DNA of 5,519 bases from Candidatus Sumerlaeota bacterium (GTDB taxonomy: Bacteria; Sumerlaeota; Sumerlaeia; MWCT01), in contig JAPLSR010000406.1 in assembly GCA_026398545.1 (NCBI GenBank), forward strand, positions 1 to 5,519, written 5' to 3'. The notes under the pieces were generated by a model that saw only the letters and a program-made list of their open reading frames with translations, ran no database searches and had not been told where the DNA came from. The position numbers and the translations under genes are program-made. Of this stretch, positions 1-5,519 are shown one piece after another. Position 1 is the first letter of the stretch. Every line of letters starts with the position of its first letter.

Positions 1-1
1 A

Positions 2-385
2 GGTGAACCGATATTCCTGCAGGCATTGTCCTCAGGAGCCATCGCCATCTGTCTAACGCTCATTCTCAGACCGCTCTGGAGACATGACGTAAAGGAGTAT
101 GAGGCGAGGGTGGCGGGGTTTTATAAAAAGATGCACACAAAGGTGGATTTTGAAAAAGAGGTGGGGCGCGCCACGGATGTCAGCCAGCTGAGGATTCTGG
201 GACATGTCGCCATCTGCATGGGCGTCTTTATTGCCCTCCTTGTTATTTTACCGAATCCGCTGAGGGGTCGTTTGCAGATATTCTTCCTTGCCGCGGCGGA
301 TATCTTTTTTGGCTTGGTGATGCTGAGTGTGGCTAACATCCGCGAGAAAAAAAGGAGGGCGCTGGAGAATGTCAGACCTGCCTGA
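2..385 (+). CDS. Sodium:solute symporter (SSS) family transporter, C-terminal fragment
   Basis: This is the 3' end of a gene that begins upstream: the frame is open from base 2, so the TTG at 26 is not a believable start. About 127 residues are visible. They contain a hydrophobic segment right at the start (ending before LRPLW), a charged loop with a short VDFEKEVG motif, then two membrane segments (roughly GHVAICMGVFIALLVILP and QIFFLAAADIFFGLVML), and a basic cytoplasmic tail rich in Lys and Arg (REKKRR). The VDFEKEVG loop between late helices, followed by two TM segments and a basic tail, is what I recall for SSS-family Na+/sugar symporters in glycan-degradation loci of PVC-group bacteria; this is family recall, not a search. 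The expected role is Na+-driven uptake of a sugar or sugar acid across the inner membrane. The gene overlaps the next one by 17 nt, so the two are probably co-transcribed. Alternative: another polytopic membrane protein, since the diagnostic core of the family is outside the window. Confidence 0.72.
   Translation, partial: GEPIFLQALSSGAIAICLTLILRPLWRHDVKEYEARVAGFYKKMHTKVDFEKEVGRATDVSQLRILGHVAICMGVFIALLVILPNPLRGRLQIFFLAAADIFFGLVMLSVANIREKKRRALENVRPA
351..358 (+). promoter_or_regulatory. Shine-Dalgarno site for the SDR epimerase gene
   Basis: AAAGGAGG is a near-perfect anti-SD match lying inside the end of the transporter gene. It ends 10 nt before the ATG at 369. It decides the start of the epimerase gene in favour of ATG 369 over an in-frame GTG at 327, which would add 14 residues and precedes the site. 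Confidence 0.8.
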
Positions 386-1424
386 GAAATTCCGTAATGA
401 GGAGGAACTTGATGAGTTTCTCTCCATGCCCTATCCTGAAACCGTGGAGATGATGAGGCGGATAGATGGGGACATCATGATTCTTGGCGCAGGGGGCAAG
501 ATAGGTCCATCGCTCGCCGCCGTGGCGCAACGTGCCTGCCGGCAGGCGGGCGTTGATAAGCGCAGTATTGGCGTGGATGTGTTTCCCGAAAAAGAGGCGA
601 AAGAAAGGCTGGAGCATGCGGGCGTGGAGGCAATTCCCTGTGACCTGATGGACATCCATGCCGTGGAGGCATTGCCCCGCGTGAAGAATGTGGTATTCAT
701 GGCGGGACGCAAATTCGGCGCCGTCGGGAGTGAGCCGCTCACGTGGATGATTAACGTCATCGTGCCCGGCAATGTGGCGTGCACGTTCAGGAAATCCCGC
801 ATTGTCGCCTTCTCCACGGGTTGTGTGTATGCCCTTGTATCTCCGGATTCCGGTGGGAGCATGGAGACGGATATCCCCCAGCCGGTGGGCGAGTATGCCA
901 ATTCCTGCCTCGGACGCGAGCGCATCTTTGAGTATTTTTCCGATAAATATAAAACCCCGGTCCTGCTTTTTCGCCTGAACTATGCTATTGACCTGCGTTA
1001 TGGTGTGCTGGTGGATATTGCCCGAAGGGTTTTGACCGGAGAGCCGGTGGAACGCTCCGTTGGCGCCGTGAATTTCATCTGGCAGGGGGATGCGGCGAAT
1101 CTGGCGCTCCTCTGCCTGAAGCATGCCTCAAGTCCCGCCGTCGCACTGAATGTAACGGGTGGCGAGACCCTCAGGATTGAATATCTGGCGGAGGAATTCG
1201 GGAGGATTTTCAAAAAGCCTGTAAGATATTGCGGTGTGGATTCGGGGAGGGCTTATCTGTCCAATGCCGCGCGCTCCATCGGGCTATTTGGTCTTCCGCG
1301 GGTCGGCACCGATGCCATGCTCAGGTGGGTTGCATACTGGATTCAATCCGGCGGCGCCATCATGGACAAGCCTACCCACTTTCAGGTAACGGACGGGAAG
1401 TTCCTCGATAATTTGTCCGCCTGA
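369..1424 (+). CDS. NAD-dependent epimerase/dehydratase family protein (extended SDR)
   Basis: This 351-residue protein has no signal peptide and is presumably cytoplasmic. Seen: after a ~34-residue leader, the Rossmann start GDIMILGAGGKIG with the SDR glycine pattern GxxGxxG at residues 40-46. An acidic residue after strand 2 (IGVD, D70) favours NAD over NADP. CDLMD (D92) and VVFMAG (108-113) follow, as in extended SDRs. The Ser/Thr active-site strand is FSTG (148-151), and the Tyr motif is GEYANSC (174-180). In YxxxK terms Tyr176 is present but the Lys position is Cys180. From memory, relatives share the GEYA-SCLGRERIFEYF block, so the change may be a family trait. The C-terminal half has NVTGGETL and KPTHFxVxDGKF. 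Expected reaction: NAD-dependent oxidation, epimerisation or dehydration of a sugar or sugar derivative. It starts inside the transporter's last codons and is followed 13 nt later by the DapA-like gene, suggesting a shared pathway. The substrate is unknown. Confidence 0.88.
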   Translation: MSDLPEKFRNEEELDEFLSMPYPETVEMMRRIDGDIMILGAGGKIGPSLAAVAQRACRQAGVDKRSIGVDVFPEKEAKERLEHAGVEAIPCDLMDIHAVEALPRVKNVVFMAGRKFGAVGSEPLTWMINVIVPGNVACTFRKSRIVAFSTGCVYALVSPDSGGSMETDIPQPVGEYANSCLGRERIFEYFSDKYKTPVLLFRLNYAIDLRYGVLVDIARRVLTGEPVERSVGAVNFIWQGDAANLALLCLKHASSPAVALNVTGGETLRIEYLAEEFGRIFKKPVRYCGVDSGRAYLSNAARSIGLFGLPRVGTDAMLRWVAYWIQSGGAIMDKPTHFQVTDGKFLDNLSA

Positions 1425-1428
1425 GGCG

Positions 1429-1434
1429 AAAGGA
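1429..1434 (+). promoter_or_regulatory. Weak Shine-Dalgarno region with ambiguous start for the DapA-like gene
   Basis: AAAGGA sits just after the epimerase stop codon. It is only 3 nt from the ATG at 1438 and 12 nt from the in-frame ATG at 1447, so neither spacing is ideal. A GAGG at 1423-1426 lies 11 nt before 1438. Both ATGs are plausible and differ by three residues (MIV). A third ATG at 1434 is out of frame. Confidence 0.45.
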
Positions 1435-1437
1435 TGG

Positions 1438-2526
1438 ATGATAGTCATGAGTCTTCCAATGCCCTCCGATAAGAGTATGGAAATTCTCAAGAGCGGGGTT
1501 GCCATTCCAGCATCTCCGCTGGCGCTTGAGGAGGATGGGAGGTTCGCTCCTGCCCGACAGAAGGCGCTGTTTGCATATTATATTGCGGCGGGGGCGGGGG
1601 GCATCGCTGTTGGCGTGCATACCACGCAGTTTGAAATCCGTGAGCCGGGCATTGACCTTTTTCGCCCGCTTCTTGAGATGGCGGCGAAGGAAATTTCCGT
1701 CCTGAGCCGCAAACATGACCGCCATGTTTTAAGGATTGCCGGCGTCTGCGGAAAGACCGCTCAGGCGGTGGCGGAAGGGTCTCTCGCCGCATCTCTCGGC
1801 TATGATGCGGGGCTGTTGAGCCTTGGCGCCCTGAAGGATGAATCGGAGGAGGAGATTCTCACACATTGCCGCGCGGTGAGCCGTGTCATACCGCTTGTCG
1901 GCTTCTACCTCCAGCCCGCCGTGGGCGGTAGAATCCTGCCCTATTCCTTCTGGAAGCGGTTTTGCATGATTGAGAATGTTGCGGCGATAAAAATTGCGCC
2001 ATTCAATCGATATCAGACGCTTGATGTTATCCGCGCCGTGGCAGAGGCGGGTCGGGAGGATGACATCGCACTTTATACGGGTAATGATGACAATATTATA
2101 ATTGACCTCCTGACGCCTTACCGCATCAGGACTGTTCGCGGGGAAAAGGTGATTCGCATCCGCGGAGGACTTCTGGGGCAGTGGAGCATCTGGACAAAAA
2201 TGGCGGTCTCGCTTCTTGAGGAGATTCACAGGATTGTGGAATCCGGTGAGCCTGTTCCGCCGGAGATGCTTTCCCGCAATGCGGCATATACGGATGCCAA
2301 TGCGGCGGTGTTTGACGCCGCACATCAGTTTGCGGGCTGCATCCCCGGCATTAATGAGGTTCTGCGCAGGCAGGGTTTGCTCCGGAGCGCCCGCTGTCTT
2401 GACCCCCGTCTCACCCTTTCGCCCGGTCAGGCGGAAGAGATTGACCGTGTCTGCCGGGATTATCCCTTTCTTTGCGATGATGAGTTTGTCCGGGCGCATT
2501 TAGCCGAATGGCTTGGAGGTGAGTGA
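1438..2526 (+). CDS. Dihydrodipicolinate synthase (DapA)-family aldolase/lyase
   Basis: The protein has 362 residues (359 if the ATG at 1447 is used) and no signal peptide. It has the TIM-barrel, class I (Schiff-base) pattern of the DapA/N-acetylneuraminate lyase family. An IPASPLAL strand opens the barrel (23-30), followed by YYIAAGAGGIAVGVHTT, where Thr62-Thr63 match the DapA Thr pair. A Tyr in VGFYLQPAVGG (Tyr157) matches the catalytic Tyr that usually sits in a YNxP context, and Lys185 in AAIKIAPF is the expected Schiff-base lysine. Family members cleave or form a C-C bond of 2-keto acids. Here a catabolic aldolase acting on a 2-keto-3-deoxy sugar acid or similar is inferred from context rather than lysine biosynthesis, because the neighbours are transport and glycan genes. 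Oddities: it is about 60 residues longer than typical DapA (~295), the extra part being C-terminal, and the GTTGE motif is replaced by HTTQFE. It sits between two oxidoreductases with 13 and 3 nt gaps. Confidence 0.85.
   Translation: MIVMSLPMPSDKSMEILKSGVAIPASPLALEEDGRFAPARQKALFAYYIAAGAGGIAVGVHTTQFEIREPGIDLFRPLLEMAAKEISVLSRKHDRHVLRIAGVCGKTAQAVAEGSLAASLGYDAGLLSLGALKDESEEEILTHCRAVSRVIPLVGFYLQPAVGGRILPYSFWKRFCMIENVAAIKIAPFNRYQTLDVIRAVAEAGREDDIALYTGNDDNIIIDLLTPYRIRTVRGEKVIRIRGGLLGQWSIWTKMAVSLLEEIHRIVESGEPVPPEMLSRNAAYTDANAAVFDAAHQFAGCIPGINEVLRRQGLLRSARCLDPRLTLSPGQAEEIDRVCRDYPFLCDDEFVRAHLAEWLGGE
2515..2522 (+). promoter_or_regulatory. Strong Shine-Dalgarno site for the MDR dehydrogenase gene
   Basis: GGAGGTGA is a perfect 8-base anti-SD match located in the final codons of the DapA-like gene. 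It lies 7 nt before the ATG at 2530. Ribosomes finishing the upstream gene at 2526 could re-initiate here, which implies translational coupling. Confidence 0.85.
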
Positions 2527-2529
2527 ATT

Positions 2530-3561
2530 ATGAAGACAATCATGCCGGATGGTAAGGGCGGTGTCATGTCTGTGGAGGCGGCGATGCCGGAGCTCTTTGC
2601 CGGTGCCGCCCTCTGCCGAATGACCCACAGTCTTATAAGTGCGGGGACGGAAAGGGGCATCATTGAAAATTGCATTGGCAAGTCAGCGGAGGAGATTATC
2701 CAGAATAACACCCGGCTGGGTTATCTTGGGGCGGGTATTGTGGAAGAGATAATGGGGGAGAGGTTGCCCTGTAAGAAAGGGGAGCGTGTGGCATATTATG
2801 GCGCTCCGTTCGTTTCACATGGTGAATATGTGGTTGTGCCGGAGAGGCTTCTCTTTGCCCTGCCGGAAAATGTTTCGCAGGAATGCGGGGCTTTCATCGG
2901 GCTGGGCGCAATTGCCATGCATGGCTTCCGGTTGGGGAAGGCGGGACTGGGAGAGGTGTGCCATGTGGCGGGCGCAGGCATCATAGGCAATTTGTGCGCA
3001 CAGTTCGCTCTCTGTGCAGGATGCCGCGTTATCCTGACGGATTATGATTCCGGGCGGTTGGAAATATTCAAGGGGTGTGTGCCTGCGGGTGATTACGTTT
3101 GCGCGGCGCCTGATGTTGTGGAAGGTGCTGTGCACAGGATGAGCGGGGGGCAGGGCGCGGATGCTGTTTTTCTCTGCATGGGGACAACCTCCTCGGAGCC
3201 AATGGCGCAGGCAATGCGGCTGGTCCGCGCCGGTGGACGCATTGTGATTGTGGGTGTGCTTGATATCAAGGTTCCGCGGGAGGATTTTTTCGCAAAGGAG
3301 GTGGAAGTCACCATCTCCCGAGCCGCCGGACCCGGGCGTTATGACGGGACATATGAGAGGGAGGGACGCGATTATCCCGTGCAGTATGTCCGCTGGACGG
3401 AGGGACGTAATCTCGGAGAATCACTCAGACTTATTGCCGCAGGTCGCATCCATGTGGAACCCATGATTTCCCATGTTTATCCTGTTAACCGCTTTGCCGA
3501 GGCTTATGAGGGTGTCATTCAGAATCGCCCCGGAATGGGATATATTCTTGATTGGAAATAG
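2530..3561 (+). CDS. Zinc-independent medium-chain dehydrogenase (MDR/alcohol dehydrogenase-like)
   Basis: This 343-residue protein has a GroES-like N-terminal domain followed by a Rossmann nucleotide-binding domain. Seen: SLISAGTERG (SAGTE at 37-41), where classical alcohol dehydrogenases have the zinc-ligand motif CGTD; the Cys is replaced by Ala38. The GHE motif that supplies the next zinc ligand is replaced by YLGAGIVEE (65-73), and there is no four-Cys structural zinc loop. The cofactor domain has HVAGAGIIG with GxGxxG at 148-153. Asp171 follows strand 2 (ILTDYD), which favours NAD(H). Later, GGQGADAVFLCMG and VRAGGRIVIVGV are standard MDR strands. The SAGTE type is known in dehydrogenases such as the BchC-like and sugar/cell-surface glycan MDRs. 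Expected role: NAD-dependent oxidation or reduction of a sugar hydroxyl/keto group in the same pathway as the SDR and the DapA-like enzyme. Translation is probably coupled to the preceding gene (3 nt gap). The substrate cannot be assigned. Confidence 0.87.
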   Translation: MKTIMPDGKGGVMSVEAAMPELFAGAALCRMTHSLISAGTERGIIENCIGKSAEEIIQNNTRLGYLGAGIVEEIMGERLPCKKGERVAYYGAPFVSHGEYVVVPERLLFALPENVSQECGAFIGLGAIAMHGFRLGKAGLGEVCHVAGAGIIGNLCAQFALCAGCRVILTDYDSGRLEIFKGCVPAGDYVCAAPDVVEGAVHRMSGGQGADAVFLCMGTTSSEPMAQAMRLVRAGGRIVIVGVLDIKVPREDFFAKEVEVTISRAAGPGRYDGTYEREGRDYPVQYVRWTEGRNLGESLRLIAAGRIHVEPMISHVYPVNRFAEAYEGVIQNRPGMGYILDWK

Positions 3562-3564
3562 GGA
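3560..3564 (+). promoter_or_regulatory. Weak Shine-Dalgarno site for the heparinase-like gene
   Basis: AGGGA overlaps the stop codon of the dehydrogenase gene and lies 7 nt before the ATG at 3572. The ATG at 3564 is immediately followed by TAA and cannot be the start, so 3572 is the only sensible choice; it also gives a signal-peptide-like N-terminus. Confidence 0.6.
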
Positions 3565-3571
3565 TGTAAAA

Positions 3572-5519
3572 ATGAAAAAAAATGTTGTTATGTTGACTCT
3601 TTTGCTTTTTTCACCTGTTTTGCTTATCTATCCGGAAGACGGATGGGAGAGGTTTGATAAACCGCCCCTCACTATTATTTATCCGGAGGAGACCGCCCTT
3701 AGCAATCCCCCATTTATTCACTGGCAGGCGCATCCCGCCGCACATAATTACGCCATCCGGCTTAAGAATCCCCTGACAGAACTGAAATGGATGACGCCTC
3801 ATAATTTCTTCACTCCCGTGTATGACCTTGCTCCGGGTGTGTGGAGCGTGGAAATCACCGCGCTGGATAAGGACGGGAAAACACTGCGCACATCGAGAAA
3901 GGATTTCAGGATTGAGCGTCCAGGGGCAGGTCTTGACCTTGACCTGAACCATCTTGTTTTTGAAAAGGGGACGCCATTTCTTCCCTCGGCGGCTATTATT
4001 GAAAGCCTCCACTCAGGTGGTCCAGAATCATCTCCCTATCGGGAGAAGCTCATTGCCTATGCGCGCGAGCCGATGCCCCCCGCCCTTCTTCAGATGAAAG
4101 AACCGGCACGTTTTACCAACAATAAGTGGAATATTGATGAGTGGCGGAAGAAGAATGACATCAGTTTCGCCGTCAGGGGTTACATCCTTCCCCAGGCGCT
4201 TGCCTGGCGTATGACAGGCGAATGTCCCTTTCTGGATAACGCAAAAAAAATCGCCCTTCAGGTGGCTGAATGGGACCCAAGGGGAGGAACCGGTCTCTGG
4301 GATGATGACCACGCCGCCCAGGCAATCCTTTATTCACTCTCCATCACATATAACCTGCTCAAGGATGAATGGACGCCCGCGGAGAAAGTAAAAATGGTGA
4401 ATTGTCTGCGCGAACGCACCCGCGACATCTATCGCTTCCAGAATCCCTTCCTCATGAAAAAACTCGCAGTCGGGCTCATGAACGACCCGGACAACAATCA
4501 TCCCTGGTTCTGCACAGCCGCTCTTGGATTCGGGGCGCTGGCATTGATGGGTGAGGAGCCGGAGGCGGAAACATGGCTCTCCTTTGCCGCCCAGTTGTTT
4601 TACGGGGTCTATTTCCCACGCGGTGGCGCATCCGGTGAGTGGCACGAGGGGATTGATTACTGGTCATACACCCTGTACTTCGTTTTCCAGTTCAATGACG
4701 CCCTCAGGGCGGCTACCGGTGTTGACCTTTACCGCCATCCCTGGCTCAAAAAGACCGCCTTCTTCAAGATTTACACACACCCGCCGAGCGGCGGCTACGT
4801 CCCATTCGGTGATAGTAAAAACCGCCCACCGGATGGATTTGATAAACTCGTTATGATGCGGCTTGCCTCGGTTTATAATTCCCCCCTTGACTGGCGTTAT
4901 GTGGACGCCATTCCAGCTGAGATTAAAAAGGGGTATTTTTATGATGCCCTCTTCTGGGATGGCAAACGTCCCGCCGGCGAATCCCTGAAAGTGGAAGCGC
5001 CCTTCGCCTATCATTACGAGGATATCGGCTGGGTGGTCAGCAATAATAACATCTTTGAGCCTGAAAAACGTGTACTGTTTGCCTTCCGTAGCGGCAAGGT
5101 TTTTGGAAATGGCGCTCATTCACATGCCGACCAGAATCACTTTGTCATCACTGCAGGCTCTGACCGCCTCATCTGGGATTCCGGTTATTATGACTGGTAT
5201 GGCAGTCCTCATCACAGGTCATTCACCGTAACAAGCCGCGCCCACAATACTATCCTTATAGATGGCGAGGGACAGAGATACTGGAAGGTTGGGGTGGATG
5301 GACGTATCACCCGCTTTTCCCTGAAGGGTCGCTCCCTGACCGTGCAGGGCGATGCCTCCACCTCCGCCGTCTATGGCGGGCGTGTTGAAAAATTTCTCCG
5401 CACTGTTCAGTATGAAAACGAAAAGGATTTTCTGGTGAAGGATGTCATAATTCTCAGGAATGCAGGGCGCATATCATGGCTCCTCCAGAGCGACTTTCCT
5501 ATCAGATATAACGCTCAGG
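3572..5519 (+). CDS. Secreted heparinase II/III-like polysaccharide lyase, 3'-truncated by the window edge
   Basis: The reading frame is open for 649 codons to the window edge with no stop, so the gene continues beyond. The N-terminus MKKNVVMLTLLLFSPVLLIY is a basic-then-hydrophobic signal-peptide-like segment; the cleavage site is unclear. Residues ~31-115 look like the Fn3-like start of a DUF4962-type heparinase N-terminal domain (LAPGVWSVEITALDKDG). Residues ~130-400 resemble the alpha/alpha barrel, and the rest is the beta-sheet heparinase II/III C-terminal domain. Aligned by eye to Pedobacter heparinase II (His202, Tyr257, His406; zinc His408, Asp425, His464), the matches are His310 in NNHPWF, Tyr363 or Tyr366 in EGIDYWSY, His516 and His518 in GAHSHADQNHF, Asp536 in IWDSGYY and His558 in SRAHNT. 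The catalytic and zinc set therefore looks complete. It is expected to beta-eliminate a uronic-acid polysaccharide in the periplasm or outside. The gap to the upstream dehydrogenase is 10 nt. Substrate class (heparin, alginate, other) is not determinable. Confidence 0.88.
   Translation, partial: MKKNVVMLTLLLFSPVLLIYPEDGWERFDKPPLTIIYPEETALSNPPFIHWQAHPAAHNYAIRLKNPLTELKWMTPHNFFTPVYDLAPGVWSVEITALDKDGKTLRTSRKDFRIERPGAGLDLDLNHLVFEKGTPFLPSAAIIESLHSGGPESSPYREKLIAYAREPMPPALLQMKEPARFTNNKWNIDEWRKKNDISFAVRGYILPQALAWRMTGECPFLDNAKKIALQVAEWDPRGGTGLWDDDHAAQAILYSLSITYNLLKDEWTPAEKVKMVNCLRERTRDIYRFQNPFLMKKLAVGLMNDPDNNHPWFCTAALGFGALALMGEEPEAETWLSFAAQLFYGVYFPRGGASGEWHEGIDYWSYTLYFVFQFNDALRAATGVDLYRHPWLKKTAFFKIYTHPPSGGYVPFGDSKNRPPDGFDKLVMMRLASVYNSPLDWRYVDAIPAEIKKGYFYDALFWDGKRPAGESLKVEAPFAYHYEDIGWVVSNNNIFEPEKRVLFAFRSGKVFGNGAHSHADQNHFVITAGSDRLIWDSGYYDWYGSPHHRSFTVTSRAHNTILIDGEGQRYWKVGVDGRITRFSLKGRSLTVQGDASTSAVYGGRVEKFLRTVQYENEKDFLVKDVIILRNAGRISWLLQSDFPIRYNAQ

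Noticed and set aside
327..368. Upstream in-frame GTG start for the epimerase, adding 14 residues
   Set aside because: The strong SD at 351-358 lies downstream of it and points to ATG 369. The added residues overlap the transporter tail and look non-conserved.
26..385. A free-standing 119-residue small membrane protein starting at TTG 26
   Set aside because: The frame is open from base 2 with no stop, and the fragment looks like the last helices and tail of a larger symporter.
534..547. Perfect 14-base palindrome GCCTGCCGGCAGGC
   Set aside because: It lies inside the epimerase coding region with no loop and no T-tract, so it is not a terminator. It occurs once and is explained by GC-rich codons.
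372..1124. Long minus-strand open frame (250 codons) opposite the epimerase gene
   Set aside because: Its translation is low-complexity in His, Arg and Pro and resembles no family, whereas the + frame has clear SDR motifs. It is a codon-bias shadow.
1729..2499. Minus-strand open frame of 256 codons opposite the DapA-like gene
   Set aside because: It shows no recognisable domain, and the + strand carries the conserved Thr pair, Tyr and Schiff-base Lys. It is a shadow frame.
3562..3610. A- and T-rich stretch after the dehydrogenase stop as a possible terminator or promoter
   Set aside because: No GC-rich hairpin precedes the T-runs, and the A/T richness comes from Lys and Leu/Phe codons of the lyase signal peptide. 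The 10 nt gap is too short for a separate promoter.
3611..5119. Series of minus-strand open frames tiled across the right third, which could suggest a divergent gene set
   Set aside because: They lie opposite one uninterrupted + frame (3572 to 5519, 649 codons) with signal peptide and complete heparinase motifs. The minus frames have no coherent domain between them.
1..5519. CRISPR arrays, tRNAs, insertion-sequence ends, direct repeats or phage/defence genes
   Set aside because: Reading by eye found no regularly spaced repeats, no clover-leaf candidates and no transposase or defence motifs. Nearly every base is accounted for by five coding genes.

Overview
The window is a tightly packed, single-strand (+) gene cluster with five genes and almost no intergenic DNA. 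It is cut at both ends: the first gene enters from upstream and the fifth runs off the right edge. In order, the genes are: the C-terminal end of a sodium:solute symporter (SSS) family transporter (2-385); an NAD-dependent epimerase/dehydratase of the extended SDR fold (369-1424); a dihydrodipicolinate synthase (DapA)-family aldolase/lyase (1438-2526); a zinc-ligand-less medium-chain dehydrogenase (MDR) (2530-3561); and the N-terminal 649 residues of a secreted heparinase II/III-like polysaccharide lyase (3572 to past 5519).

The genes overlap by 17 nt or are separated by 3 to 13 nt, each has a Shine-Dalgarno-like sequence in the end of the gene before it, and I see no promoter or terminator inside. 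This is the layout of one operon. No RNA gene, CRISPR array, insertion sequence, repeat family or attachment site was found.

Read as a pathway (inference), the lyase depolymerises a uronic-acid-containing glycan outside the cytoplasm, the symporter imports a small sugar product, and the three cytoplasmic enzymes (SDR, DapA-type aldolase, MDR) transform and split it. The true substrate cannot be read from the sequence. The three cytoplasmic enzymes are all atypical members of their superfamilies: the SDR lacks the catalytic Lys, the MDR lacks the zinc ligands, and the DapA homologue has a C-terminal extension and altered active-site surroundings. The cassette may therefore carry out chemistry that is not yet described.

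The organism is a moderately GC-rich bacterium with canonical Shine-Dalgarno sites. From memory, this SSS/SDR/DapA-like/heparinase combination resembles glycan-catabolic loci of the PVC group (Lentisphaerota, Planctomycetota, Kiritimatiellota) and similar environmental lineages. That placement is an impression and no search was done.
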